Source: Dehalobacter sp. DCA
Lineage (GTDB): Bacteria > Bacillota > Desulfitobacteriia > Desulfitobacteriales > Syntrophobotulaceae
Assembly (NCBI RefSeq): GCF_000305775.1
Contig: NC_018866.1
Location: forward strand, 1,962,501-2,026,500
Reading direction: 5' to 3'
Length of the DNA stretch: 64,000 bases
Numbering within the stretch: position 1 is the stretch's first letter; every line of letters begins with the position of its first letter. Shown piece after piece: positions 10,071-18,005 of the stretch. The notes under the pieces were generated by a model that made no database searches, was not told the origin of the DNA, and was given only the letters and a program-made list of their open reading frames with translations. The translations under genes were made by a program, and so were the position numbers.

Positions 10071-10337
10071 GTGTTGGATGATAAGGTAATGGATCTTCTC
10101 GGAAAGATCCTTGAAAACCAAACCGTGACTAGTTCCCAACTTAAACAATTAACCTCTCGCGTCCAAAAAATAGAAACAAAAGTTGAACATGATTTGGGTC
10201 ATAAAATCAAAGCACTATTTGATGCTCGCGAAGTACAAAATGAGAAAAATGATACTATTATTAATACCCTCGAAAGAATCGAAACTAAAATCGAAATCCT
10301 GCAAATGGAAACAACCCATGTACGAAAAATAAAATAG
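10071..10337 (+). CDS. Small coiled-coil protein
   Basis: An 88-residue, highly charged protein with heptad-like spacing of L/I (for example LGKILENQTVTSSQLKQLT and IINTLERIETKIEILQME). It has no membrane segment or cysteine, so it is probably an all-helical coiled coil. The start is GTG with AGGAGG 6 nt upstream; the TTG one codon later is possible. It has its own terminator. It is the only intact plus-strand gene in the left, minus-oriented part of the array, so it may be an inserted unit rather than a normal cassette. No function recognised. Confidence 0.7.
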   Translation: MLDDKVMDLLGKILENQTVTSSQLKQLTSRVQKIETKVEHDLGHKIKALFDAREVQNEKNDTIINTLERIETKIEILQMETTHVRKIK

Positions 10338-10345
10338 AAAGTTTT

Positions 10346-10375
10346 AAGGAGTTATTCAAGACTCCTTTTTATTTT
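10346..10375 (+). terminator. Terminator of the coiled-coil gene
   Basis: AAGGAGT pairs with ACTCCTT around an 8-nt loop and leads into a T-rich tract. Confidence 0.85.
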
Positions 10376-10389
10376 ACCCTTTGATGAAG

Positions 10390-10438
10390 GGCCCTATTGC
10401 ATTTATCTATTCCAAGTTTTGGGGGCTCTGTGTTATGT
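10390..10438 (-). repeat. Half attC-like site after the GNAT gene
   Basis: Minus strand: R'' ACATAAC, the single A, a 13-nt arm CAGAGCCCCCAAA and the start of the common terminal segment (ACTTGGAATAGAT). The complementary arm and the R' box are absent; the sequence runs into the coiled-coil unit instead. Confidence 0.5.
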
Positions 10439-10512
10439 AAAGTTGGACGGCCCGAGATTCAGAGCTGACCACAGATGGGAGGCCCTTGGATCTCCAATAT
10501 AGCTAATTCAGA

Positions 10513-10938
10513 CTACCTACTCGTCCTTTTATTTCTTATTTCCATAAAATTTGAAGGGCAAGATAGCGGTTTAAATCCGAAATTGCCATATAACTCATGA
10601 GCATCCTTCGTAATCAATAACCATTGATAAACATCTCTCAATTCATTATGTGAAAGTATATGTTCAATAATCTTTTTACCTATACCTCGTTTTCTATTAT
10701 TCTCGTTTACATATACATCCATGATGTATGCGAATCTTGTCTTGTCTGAAACAACTCTTGCATACCCAATCTGGTTGTGAGCACTATCAAAGGCTCCCAC
10801 GACTAATGCAGAATTAGATGCTCCTTTCTTAACTTCATCCATTTTAATTCCCGGACTCCAATAAGATTTTGCTAGCAACTGTGTTACTGTTGGGAAATCC
10901 ATCATTTCCATTCCATCTCGAATCTCAAACTCTTCCAA
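10513..10938 (-). CDS. GNAT family N-acetyltransferase (cassette gene)
   Basis: A 141-residue single-domain acetyltransferase. The acetyl-CoA loop is visible as NENNRKRGIGKKIIEHIL (Q/RxxGxG/A type), preceded by the beta strands AYIMDVYVN and followed by the C-terminal YGNFGFK motif typical of GNATs. The acceptor substrate is unknown. TTG start, with GGAGGG about 6 nt upstream. It lies as a cassette between two attC half-sites and reads in cassette direction. Confidence 0.85.
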   Translation of the reverse strand: MEEFEIRDGMEMMDFPTVTQLLAKSYWSPGIKMDEVKKGASNSALVVGAFDSAHNQIGYARVVSDKTRFAYIMDVYVNENNRKRGIGKKIIEHILSHNELRDVYQWLLITKDAHELYGNFGFKPLSCPSNFMEIRNKRTSR

Positions 10939-10979
10939 ATCTATCCCTCCAAAAATATTCTACATAAGAATAAGAACAT

Positions 10980-11016
10980 TTATCATCTTCCAAGTGGCAG
11001 GAGCTGCCTGTTAGAC
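10980..11016 (-). repeat. Half attC-like site after the epimerase gene
   Basis: The R'' box GTCTAAC contains the TAA stop codon of the epimerase gene, as is common in integron cassettes. It is followed by A, a 13-nt arm GGCAGCTCCTGCC and ACTTGGAAGATG. The second arm and R' are missing. Confidence 0.55.
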
Positions 11017-11934
11017 GACGTTCCGGTTCCCCAATGCATCCACTAGAGCAGACCTTAAATTAGGAAACTTAAACTCAAAACCAACATCACTAATTTTTTG
11101 GGGAATAGCCCTTTGACCATGTAATAACATTTCAGACATTTGGCCTAATGCGATTTTCAATAAAAATTCAGGAACAGGAAACCATGATGGTCTTTTTAGG
11201 ACTTCACCTAAAATCTTTGTAAAGCCTTCCATTCTTACTGGTTCTGGTGCTGTTCCATTTACAGGACCAGTAACCTCATCATGCTCGATTATATATCTAA
11301 TCATTCTGATTAGATCTTGAATGTGAATCCATGGAAGCCACTGATTTCCTTTACCTAAGGGACCACCAACGTAAAATTTAAAAGGTATAACCATTGCTGT
11401 AAGAGCACCTTGACTACCTAATACTATCCCCGTACGAATAGTAACGACTCGTGTTAATTCATTTTGGACCTTGTATGCTTCAGCTTCCCATTTTCGGCAA
11501 ACCCCTGCAAGAAAATCCTGTCCAGGGCCTTCATTCTCGGTTATCTTATCATCCTGACGAGATCCATAGTACCCTACGGCGGAAGCGCTTATTAGAACTT
11601 TTGGATTTATAATCCCGTCATTTATAGCGTTAACAATAAAACGAGTTGTATTTATCCTACTATTCAATATCTCTTGCTTAACTGATTCAGTCCATCGATG
11701 GTTACCGATTGACTCCCCTGCAAAATTAATTACTACATCAAACTCCTTAAAATCATAAGCAGAAGATAGAGAAGAACTATTATCCCACTCTATTAGCTTA
11801 ACATCACCTTCAACCTTGTTTGCTGTGATTTTCTGATTTCTCGTTATAACAGCTACCTGATAACCATTAGAGATTAACTCCTTGGTTAAGTTCCTTCCTA
11901 GAAAACCTGTTCCACCAAAAATTAAAACATTCAT
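11011..11934 (-). CDS. SDR-type epimerase of the TIGR01777/YfcH family (cassette gene)
   Basis: A 307-residue extended short-chain dehydrogenase-like protein. The N-terminal Rossmann motif is GGTGFLG (residues 7-13). The YxxxK-like region is replaced by the family form SASAVGYYGSRQDD. A DUF1731-type C-terminal part is present (GEVLKRPSWFPVPEFLLKIALG ends FGEM-like as QMSEMLLHGQR). Substrate unknown; plant and bacterial homologues act on sugar-like or cell-division targets, but that cannot be assigned here. The ribosome binding site GGAGG lies just downstream of the preceding attC, and the stop codon lies inside the following attC half-site: a textbook compact cassette. Confidence 0.88.
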   Translation of the reverse strand: MNVLIFGGTGFLGRNLTKELISNGYQVAVITRNQKITANKVEGDVKLIEWDNSSSLSSAYDFKEFDVVINFAGESIGNHRWTESVKQEILNSRINTTRFIVNAINDGIINPKVLISASAVGYYGSRQDDKITENEGPGQDFLAGVCRKWEAEAYKVQNELTRVVTIRTGIVLGSQGALTAMVIPFKFYVGGPLGKGNQWLPWIHIQDLIRMIRYIIEHDEVTGPVNGTAPEPVRMEGFTKILGEVLKRPSWFPVPEFLLKIALGQMSEMLLHGQRAIPQKISDVGFEFKFPNLRSALVDALGNRNVV

Positions 11935-11955
11935 ATTCTATACCTCCGGAATGTC

Positions 11956-12242
11956 GTCATCACGGTAGACGCGCCGGTTACCCGGCGCACCCCGCACAGT
12001 TCCCGGCGTGCGGAACTACCGCACCGGGCTTTCCCTGCACCATTCTGTGTCAGATCATTAGCGTTACTTTATGAATCTCCTTGTCAGACTAGGGGGTTCT
12101 TTCAAAATCATTTATTCGTCCTTTTCCAATCCGCACATGGATGCGCGATCTCAGCATGGTCTTTCGCACTAACATCCTGGGGATTACCTCAACACCCCAA
12201 CCACATTCATATTGGCAAAGTTGCGGTAAAGCCCTGTTAAAC
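11956..12242 (-). repeat. attC-like site split by an intron remnant
   Basis: Minus strand: R'' GTTTAAC, A, arm GGGCTTTACCGCAA, terminal segment ACTTTGCCAATATGAATG, complementary arm TTGAGGTAATCCC (one extrahelical base), spacer CAGGAT and GTTA. The remaining GAC of R' appears 211 bp later, after the intron-like segment. Joining the two gives GTTAGAC, a good R' box. Confidence 0.75.
11959..12169 (-). mobile_element. Shrunken group II intron remnant (5' end plus domains V-VI)
   Basis: On the minus strand the segment starts with GTGCG, the group II 5' consensus. It ends with a domain V-like hairpin at 11999-12030 (begins AGCCCGGTGCGG and closes CCGCACGCCGGG, including the AGC triad) and a domain VI-like hairpin with stem GCGCCGG/CCGGCGC, then CTACCGTGAT. 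No reverse transcriptase and no domains I-IV remain, so it cannot splice. Insertion inside an attC R' box fits the group IIC-attC intron class. The 3' boundary is inferred from restoring GTTAGAC and may be off by a few bases. Confidence 0.7.
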
Positions 12243-12307
12243 GACGTATCGTGCCCCGTGACTCAGACAGTGCCACGGACGGCGCTACCTTAAGCAACTA
12301 CCGCCTT

Positions 12308-12724
12308 TCACTCAATAAATGAAGTTTTACAAACTAAACAAATATGTTTATGTACACAGACAAAATTGCCACATTCTTTGCAACTCCATCTAATCTCCTC
12401 ATGCTGTAAAAATGAATCCAGATTATTTTGCTTAATGTGCTCAAGATTTTCAATCATGCTCATGTGATACTTACTTCGATACCGCTTATCCAACTGTTTT
12501 AGTCTTATGCAAGGGAATTTGTCGCATTCAAAGCAAAACCCGGATTTATTACTTTGAATTACAGAACAATTTTTGATTATGCAACTGGTGCTATTTTTTG
12601 TTTTATACCTTATATCGTCCTCGTTTCGGCATCCCTTGCAATGATTTTTTTCCCTTTGATTTGCCATACAAAGTCTGCAATTCATCCCGCAAGGAGCAAT
12701 CAACTCTTCTCTCATTTTGTTCAT
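12308..12724 (-). CDS. Cysteine-rich DUF3795 family protein (cassette gene)
   Basis: 138 residues. Sequence starts MNKMREELIAPCGMNC, the usual DUF3795 opening with CGMxCxxC, followed by CKGCR, CSVIQ, CFECDKFPC and two further CxxC pairs near the C-terminus (CKECGNFVC, CLVC), suggesting bound metal. The open frame extends upstream to 12832, but GAGGT 9 nt before the ATG at 12724 and the start of family similarity favour this start. Biochemical function unknown. Cassette orientation. Confidence 0.82.
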   Translation of the reverse strand: MNKMREELIAPCGMNCRLCMANQREKNHCKGCRNEDDIRYKTKNSTSCIIKNCSVIQSNKSGFCFECDKFPCIRLKQLDKRYRSKYHMSMIENLEHIKQNNLDSFLQHEEIRWSCKECGNFVCVHKHICLVCKTSFIE

Positions 12725-12802
12725 CTTATACAGTACCTCATCGCGTGATTTTACTGACGTACGAGATCTGATTACCACAAAGAAATACTTTAAGTCCATT
12801 TC

Positions 12803-12821
12803 ATCCGCGCCAGGACGGCGC
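12803..12821. repeat. Palindrome of the CCRTCC family
   Basis: CCGCGCCAGGACGGCGCGG: a GC stem around CCGTCCTGG read on the minus strand. It lies just after a half attC. Confidence 0.6.
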
Positions 12822-12841
12822 GGCCTTTGCACGATATGTCG

Positions 12842-12900
12842 TCGTAGAATGTTCCGCGTATTCCCGAAGTCTGGTTATTACATTCATATTCTCTAGAACA
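12842..12900 (-). repeat. Half attC-like site after the lipoprotein gene
   Basis: Minus strand: GAGAATATGAATGTAATAAC, arm TTCGGGAATACGC, spacer GGAAC and a decayed R' ATTCTAC. The terminal segment and arm match the site at 20.4 kb, but the first arm and R'' have been lost. Confidence 0.5.
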
Positions 12901-12921
12901 GCTTTCAAATGTCATTTGTTT

Positions 12922-13434
12922 CTATTGATATCCCCCTTGTGGTTCTGGTAACTTTTTATATTCTTCTTTACTTTCTATTGTAGAAACAATCATATTAATT
13001 AGGTCTCGCAGATTCTTGGCTTCAGATCCTTCCGATAAGTTACTATCTACCCAATTAATTTGATGCTCTTTCCGGTTATACGTTATAAATAACTCATAGG
13101 TTTGACATGGAGTAACCCATCGCTTAATGGTCGAATCGTTATCTGGTTTAAAATCTTCAGGGTAGTTATTAATACTAATCTTACGCATTTCGTTATAAAT
13201 CATTGTTAATTCATCGTTTGATAACTCTAAAGGTATGGTTGATGTTCCTGATAACACTAGGTCCTTTGTAAAGGTACCATTTTTTGTATTAAGCTCATTT
13301 TTAGCTCCGATTCCATACTTTAGAACAAAAGCAAAATCTTGAGGTTTTTCGGTTGGCATATGATTTGAGCTACAACCACTGAGTAACATAATAAGAATCA
13401 ATGCAAATGTTATCCTAAAATTATTCTTTAGCAA
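12922..13434 (-). CDS. Predicted lipoprotein (cassette gene)
   Basis: 170 residues. A signal peptide of lipoprotein type is clear: basic start, hydrophobic stretch FALILIMLLSGC with lipobox LSGC, Cys at about residue 21. The mature part is soluble and polar, with a segment of alternating strands (about 45-130) and no recognised domain. Expected to sit on the outer face of the membrane. It is a single-gene cassette between a full attC (13.5 kb) and a half-site (12.9 kb), and reads in cassette direction. Confidence 0.8.
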   Translation of the reverse strand: MLKNNFRITFALILIMLLSGCSSNHMPTEKPQDFAFVLKYGIGAKNELNTKNGTFTKDLVLSGTSTIPLELSNDELTMIYNEMRKISINNYPEDFKPDNDSTIKRWVTPCQTYELFITYNRKEHQINWVDSNLSEGSEAKNLRDLINMIVSTIESKEEYKKLPEPQGGYQ

Positions 13435-13466
13435 CTTTCCTTCTCCCCATAAATAATTGACTAAGC

Positions 13467-13540
13467 ATATAACGTTCAGCCATTCCCGATGTGTCTTATT
13501 TCATTCATGTATTCTAAGTTTCGGGAAAGGCGTGTTAAGT
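13467..13540 (-). repeat. attC-like site, 74 bp
   Basis: R'' ACTTAAC, A, arm CGCCTTTCCCGA, terminal segment ACTTAGAATACATGAATG, arm TCGGGAATGGC, spacer TGAAC, R' GTTATAT. The arms pair imperfectly, with an extrahelical base as in known attC sites. Confidence 0.78.
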
Positions 13541-13648
13541 ATGGGTGGCCCGTTTCTCCTCTTATTGTATATTATATGTTCCTAGTCGAATTATGTAATA
13601 GATTGCTAGCCGTTCTTTTTCAATAAAGGCAGTTAATTTAAGAGCCAA

Positions 13649-13978
13649 TCATGCTTTCCTATTACTTCTCTTAGAATCTATTATGTGATATAACGTTAAT
13701 ATTGGGTGCTTAAACAGCATCCTTGGCCCAGAATACCTCATAACTTTCTTTATTTCTACTCTCATTTCTAGTTTATAACAATGTATTTTACATCTTGCAC
13801 AGACTGGTTTGTTCTCACCAAACATGCATTGTTCTATTTTCTTGCTTGAATATTTATATAATCTCTCACAGTCTTCACACCTTCTATTTTGGGGGGTATG
13901 GGTTTTCTTGCAATAAATATTAATCATTTTCTCAACCGTTACCCGTTCTCTTCTTCGCCTTTTGCTATCTGTACTCAT
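13649..13978 (-). CDS. YgbA-like protein (nitrous oxide-stimulated promoter family, cassette gene)
   Basis: 109 residues, with the cysteine pattern of the YgbA_NO family: IYCKKTH, RRCEDCERLYKYS, QCMFGENKPVCARCKIHCYK and the conserved MRYSGPRMLFKHP. In enterobacteria ygbA responds to nitric oxide stress; that link is family knowledge, and nothing here shows regulation. The many Cys suggest metal binding. Stand-alone cassette gene. Confidence 0.8.
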   Translation of the reverse strand: MSTDSKRRRRERVTVEKMINIYCKKTHTPQNRRCEDCERLYKYSSKKIEQCMFGENKPVCARCKIHCYKLEMRVEIKKVMRYSGPRMLFKHPILTLYHIIDSKRSNRKA

Positions 13979-14076
13979 TTTTTCTGTCCTTATAATTAAT
14001 TTTATTTTAAAAAACTGAATATATCAGCTACTAATTAAAATATTACAATGTAAGATTACTTGCAAGGCGACCTTTC

Positions 14077-14152
14077 GCTTAATGTTTCGTGAATTGCCGA
14101 CGCATCCCGACTTCATGCCTCTTTACTAAGTGTTGGCATTTCGCTGTTATAT
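14077..14152 (-). repeat. attC-like site, 76 bp, R' slightly decayed
   Basis: R'' ATATAAC, A, arm GCGAAATGCCAAC, terminal segment ACTTAGTAAAGAGGCATG, arm GTCGGCAATTCAC, spacer GAAAC and ATTAAGC where GTTAAGC is expected. Confidence 0.7.
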
Positions 14153-14180
14153 GACGTACGGCAAATCTAAACATTCAAAT

Positions 14181-14900
14181 CTATTCTATCCTTGACATTA
14201 TCTTAAGCCATGTTTCTTTGGTTAAAAAACTCTCTTCAACTTGCTCTTCTAACTCTAAGAAGCGTTTATATGGAATGCTGAATGAAAGAATGTCTTTGTC
14301 GATATGATTTCGTGCGGAAGGATCCGTTAGTCCGATAATACACTTTGGATCCTCCTTCTCAGCTTGCTCTAGTGCATATAGTACAGACTGCTGACAGCCA
14401 GAACCAAAGTCTACTTTAACGTTGTCTTGAGTTGATTTATCGTAATTGGCGAACCACATCAGTGCTGAAAGTTGATCTGCATTGGCTAGAAATATAATAA
14501 TTTCTGGTGTTTCATCTTCAGTCAATTCCGATAACGGTTTAAAAATTATATACTTTGCGGGTACAACTTCAGGTAACCCAGTTGCGAATTTCACTGCTAA
14601 CTCCGGGTTCTTCTTATAAAATTCTCCTTCTCTACCACCAGGAACACCAGTTGATAAGAAATGTTCAATAAAACCTAATTGAAACCGATTGAAGCCAAGT
14701 CCAACTTTACCACCAGGACAATTCGTAGTCTTATCTTCAAATACCGCCACTCTTCCTTTAGCTGCAGCATTTAACATAGAAATGACACAACCCCGTTTCC
14801 CTTCTTGGAACTGCATTGCATCCTCGGGTTTAACATTTGAACGGAATACTGCAACTGGCTGAGTTTTTAACTTTATTGAATCAGCAATTTTACTTTTCAT
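14181..14900 (-). CDS. DUF169 family protein (cassette gene)
   Basis: A 239-residue cytoplasmic protein of the DUF169 family. Typical parts are the opening [14 protein letters not shown], the Cys-containing [25 protein letters not shown] and the late CQQSVLY. No transmembrane segment. The family is widespread in anaerobes and methanogens, with no established reaction. It lies between two attC sites in cassette direction and appears intact. Confidence 0.88.
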   Translation of the reverse strand: MKSKIADSIKLKTQPVAVFRSNVKPEDAMQFQEGKRGCVISMLNAAAKGRVAVFEDKTTNCPGGKVGLGFNRFQLGFIEHFLSTGVPGGREGEFYKKNPELAVKFATGLPEVVPAKYIIFKPLSELTEDETPEIIIFLANADQLSALMWFANYDKSTQDNVKVDFGSGCQQSVLYALEQAEKEDPKCIIGLTDPSARNHIDKDILSFSIPYKRFLELEEQVEESFLTKETWLKIMSRIE

Positions 14901-14943
14901 AATACCACTCCTAATTTCATTATACTCTGATTCTCAGCATGTC

Positions 14944-15018
14944 ATATAACGTCTCGCGAAGTTCCGCAGCGTCATACCGCTTTAATATATTCAAAGTTGC
15001 GGAACTTCGCTGTTAGCG
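14944..15018 (-). repeat. attC-like site, 75 bp, nearly perfect arms
   Basis: R'' CGCTAAC, A, arm GCGAAGTTCCGCA, 29-nt terminal segment, perfectly complementary arm TGCGGAACTTCGC, spacer GAGAC, R' GTTATAT. The arms are identical to those of the site at 28.7 kb, which lies on the other strand. Confidence 0.85.
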
Positions 15019-15048
15019 ACGGACCATGCCCACAAATCCAAGTTTATG

Positions 15049-15240
15049 TTAAATTATTCCATTCTTCTTAAGACAATACCAAGTATTAATCACAAATGCG
15101 ACACTTGTTACTAAAATTATTCCTAAAATTATTGGAGTAGTTATTGGAGTAGAACGCTTTTTAATCACGTATAGTATAATGCCATCATTTAACGCAATAA
15201 CTAAGACACCTCTAATTATTAGCTCTGTCAAAATACTCAT
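15049..15240 (-). CDS. Small two-helix membrane protein, separated from its ribosome binding site by IS4
   Basis: 63 residues with two membrane segments (about 7-22 and 34-54) and a short charged loop. The start codon lies within the 7-bp target duplication of the IS4 copy at 15244-16904. The matching upstream DNA beyond the IS (16912 onward, minus strand AAAGGAGG) supplies a strong Shine-Dalgarno exactly where it would have been before insertion. The gene is intact but probably unexpressed, unless the IS end provides signals. Function unknown. Confidence 0.7.
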   Translation of the reverse strand: MSILTELIIRGVLVIALNDGIILYVIKKRSTPITTPIILGIILVTSVAFVINTWYCLKKNGII

Positions 15241-15243
15241 TAA

Positions 15244-16904
15244 CTGAAGTTTCGCACCCCTCAAAACCCTTGTATCTCTAATTTAAAGGTATCCTAATGC
15301 CAGTGGTTCCTTCTGATTATTACCGATTAACTGGCATTTTTAAGGGCTATAAGCTGATTACTAAGAAAAGAATTCTCAAATAGTTCTTTCAAATGTTCAT
15401 ATTCACTGGAATTCCTAAATTCCAAAATGTCCACTAAACCAGACTTGGCGATGCTGGTGATCACCACTTGCAGCAAATCATCAAATAATTCCCAGAGCCG
15501 CTCCGCTACATTCTTCTCTATGAGTTCGTCCTTGATTTCCGCAAATAATCCTTCTAAGGATTCGTAGGCGTTTACTCGTCGAAAATAGGCTAGGAGTGTA
15601 TAGAGGAGATAGCAGGTCGTGATATGGGCAATCTGCGCATCGAAATCCCTCGATTGACAAGTCCCGAGCTTCAAATGCTGCTTGGCTTCCTTAAAAAAGA
15701 CTTCGATGGTCCAACGGATACTGTAAATCTCCAACATACTCAATAAACTAAGAGATATATCCGTCGAGAGGAACAGTCTAAATTTCTTTTGATAGGGAAA
15801 CCGGCAAAAATACAGTTTGATTTGTCCGATTCCTTCATAATCAACAAGGACTTCGAAATAACGGATATTCCGTTTCCTACAGCGTTTTTCGTTTCCCTCA
15901 CTTTTGAGGACCGATTTTAATTGGCTGGCATTAAGGGAAGTCTCTTTGTAGCGATACTTCCTCGTATCTTGCCGAACACCACAGACCAAATGCATCGATT
16001 TTTTGTCTAATCCTCGAATCGTTTGAATGAACTCGTAACTGCTGAACCAGCTGTCAACCAGGACATATTTAGCCTTAAACCCCTGTTTTACCGCCCGTTT
16101 TATCATATCCAGACCGTTCGAAATTTTGCTAACATGGCATTCTCTGATCCGTTTAGCCCCAGCAGATTTGGGGTCTCGTTGCTTTTTGAACCGTTCTTTA
16201 CGGTGCCTTGCCTTTTTTAAGGGCTTTTCCACTTGTAAAGTGAAGTCTATAGGCGTGAGGCTTTTACCATCGAAGAAACCAAGGGTTAAATTTTTAAAGC
16301 CTAATTTGCTACCTTTCTTCCCTGCAACATGGTCAAACACCTGGGTCATTTGTTCAATTCTTCGACCTGTCTTAGCAAGAGTTGTATCATCTAGAATGAA
16401 AGCGGACTTTTCATCCACTTCGTTCGTAGGATTAACCAATCGTTGAAACTGTTTGGATATACCGATCAGCAATGCTCTCCAAGGCATTTTTTCATTGTTC
16501 TTCAGTCGATATATGGAATCTTTCTTCATAGTAGTAACCTTTTGGAAATCGCTTTTATATAACGCGTGGACACTTTTCAGTAACATTAGGGGCAACATCA
16601 ACATTAGTGAGAGGATTTCCGCGGAACTGTAACCATCCTGTTTCAGAAAACCAACTTTGCGGCAAAGCGTTTTAAGCTTGAACGTCTTCATAACTTCACA
16701 TATAATATTGTTAATCGAATAGCCGTGATTTTGGAGTACGTTTTCAATTTCTTTGACAGGTTTCCGCATGATAACACCTCATTTTTGGTTGATTTGGAGT
16801 AGCATCTTATTATACCAAAAACCTAGTGTTCATGCGGATTTTTATCGTTTTTTCGTCTTATTCTAAGCCGAATTTTCGGCTGTTTTATGGGTGCGAAACT
16901 TCAG
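15244..16904 (-). mobile_element. IS4-family insertion sequence, copy 1
   Basis: 1661 bp, identical at the protein level to the copy at 26300-27960. Terminal inverted repeats are 16 bp, perfect (CTGAAGTTTCGCACCC). A 7-bp direct duplication TCATTAA flanks it, so it inserted by itself. Confidence 0.95.
15327..16769 (-). CDS. IS4-family transposase, copy 1
   Basis: A 480-residue DDE transposase. The first catalytic Asp lies in FILDDTTLAKTG, the second in YVLVDSWFSS, and the Glu in the IS4 signature YSIRWTIEVFFKEAK, which fits Y-(2)-R-(3)-E-(6)-K. The gene fills nearly the whole element and appears intact. The other copy encodes the same sequence, so transposition was recent or the copies have been homogenised. 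Confidence 0.95.
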   Translation of the reverse strand: MRKPVKEIENVLQNHGYSINNIICEVMKTFKLKTLCRKVGFLKQDGYSSAEILSLMLMLPLMLLKSVHALYKSDFQKVTTMKKDSIYRLKNNEKMPWRALLIGISKQFQRLVNPTNEVDEKSAFILDDTTLAKTGRRIEQMTQVFDHVAGKKGSKLGFKNLTLGFFDGKSLTPIDFTLQVEKPLKKARHRKERFKKQRDPKSAGAKRIRECHVSKISNGLDMIKRAVKQGFKAKYVLVDSWFSSYEFIQTIRGLDKKSMHLVCGVRQDTRKYRYKETSLNASQLKSVLKSEGNEKRCRKRNIRYFEVLVDYEGIGQIKLYFCRFPYQKKFRLFLSTDISLSLLSMLEIYSIRWTIEVFFKEAKQHLKLGTCQSRDFDAQIAHITTCYLLYTLLAYFRRVNAYESLEGLFAEIKDELIEKNVAERLWELFDDLLQVVITSIAKSGLVDILEFRNSSEYEHLKELFENSFLSNQLIALKNAS

Positions 16905-16911
16905 TCATTAA

Positions 16912-17141
16912 TATTAAAACCTCCTTTGATAATGCGTGCTTAGCTGGGCACTCCCCCCAAACTTAGAGGCCAACAGGATGCTGGCCCCTCGAATATCTTC
17001 AAAAAACAACCGTACATTTACTATTTACTTGAGTCATAACTCATAAGTTCCTTCTTTTCTTACCCTCTAGATTTTATTCTTATTTCATACCATGTTCGAC
17101 ATTTGGAATATATCTAGCGCCAGGTAAATTCTTAACTTGAC
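16912..17141. other. Gene-free stretch with a stem-loop
   Basis: It contains the orphaned ribosome binding site of the small membrane gene and a hairpin at about 16968-16998 (GAGGCCAACAGG against its near-complement GCTGGCCCCTC). I see no gene and no attC site here. Confidence 0.5.
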
Positions 17142-17801
17142 TTACATAGCCCACGTTATCCCTAAAATAATAATTAGCAACGGAACAATTATAGCCAATC
17201 CAGATAAAATTACATTACCTAATGCCTTCCAAGCTGAGAATTTTTGTGCTTCAGCAATACATTTTAAAGATATAACAAACGTCCAAACTCCAATAATAAC
17301 CTCAATTAGTCCAAATGAAATAAGGGCAATAGTAAGGCTCAAATTTGAATCTATAATAGGGGTAGTACTCGTAAATAATTCTTGACCGAATAGTATTATT
17401 TCCGGTATCCAGAGTATTAATGCCCACATCACAGGAACATTACTCCATGCAATTGCAGTTTTTATTTCCTCAAATGATCCTTTTCCTCCTACTGCCTTAC
17501 CAGTCCATTTAATAAGCCAGCTTAAAATATAAAGTCCGATAATTCCGCCAATAGTTCCACCGATTAATGCTCCTAAAAAAATGCAAGGATATCCTAGCGT
17601 ATCCCCTGCACCCCTAGTGGAGGCTTGATCTAAAGATTTGGCGAATCCTCCTATCATTGCTAATAAAATAACATATTTCTTTGAATTGCTATTTAGTATT
17701 TGTCTTATTACCTGTCTTGGTTTTATCCATATATGTAAGAACGGATTAAGAAGCCTTTCCGGTTCATTTTCTTCTCTCTTAAAACTTTGCTCAAATTCCA
17801 A
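17142..17801 (-). CDS. Yip1-domain integral membrane protein
   Basis: 219 residues. A soluble N-terminus with the Yip1 opening (NPFLHIWIKPRQVIRQIL) is followed by about five hydrophobic segments (roughly 48-62, 75-100, 125-145, 150-175, 195-218), the usual Yip1/YIPF layout. Bacterial members have no settled function. It lies between the two oppositely oriented halves of the array and has no attC on either side, so its cassette status is unclear. Confidence 0.8.
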   Translation of the reverse strand: MEFEQSFKREENEPERLLNPFLHIWIKPRQVIRQILNSNSKKYVILLAMIGGFAKSLDQASTRGAGDTLGYPCIFLGALIGGTIGGIIGLYILSWLIKWTGKAVGGKGSFEEIKTAIAWSNVPVMWALILWIPEIILFGQELFTSTTPIIDSNLSLTIALISFGLIEVIIGVWTFVISLKCIAEAQKFSAWKALGNVILSGLAIIVPLLIIILGITWAM

Positions 17802-17892
17802 TTAACCTTCCCTCATTTCTATAAATTTACCATTGATAATATTTATTCTTCATTATATTTACAAATTCCTTCCCATTATTTTACTTAATTGG

Positions 17893-17937
17893 AGTTGGCT
17901 TTAGCGGAATTGGCCAAATGTCCTGAGCTGAAGCGGC
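17893..17937 (+). pseudogene. Fragment of the PIN toxin gene
   Basis: About 45 bp nearly identical to 9220-9264 of the PIN gene. It encodes LALAELAKCPELKR against LTLAELAKCPEPKR. Only this piece survives. It joins directly to unrelated DNA leading into the DUF3102 gene, so it marks an old recombination point. Confidence 0.7.
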
Positions 17938-18005
17938 CAAGCCCTCACCACCCGAAGCTCATCTGCATATGCTGTAATTAGAATAATAATGAAAGGGCGG
18001 GCGGG

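Noticed and set aside
10071-10337. Antitoxin or phage protein assignment for the coiled-coil gene
   Set aside because: Composition supports only a coiled coil; there is no DNA-binding motif and no toxin-like partner beside it.
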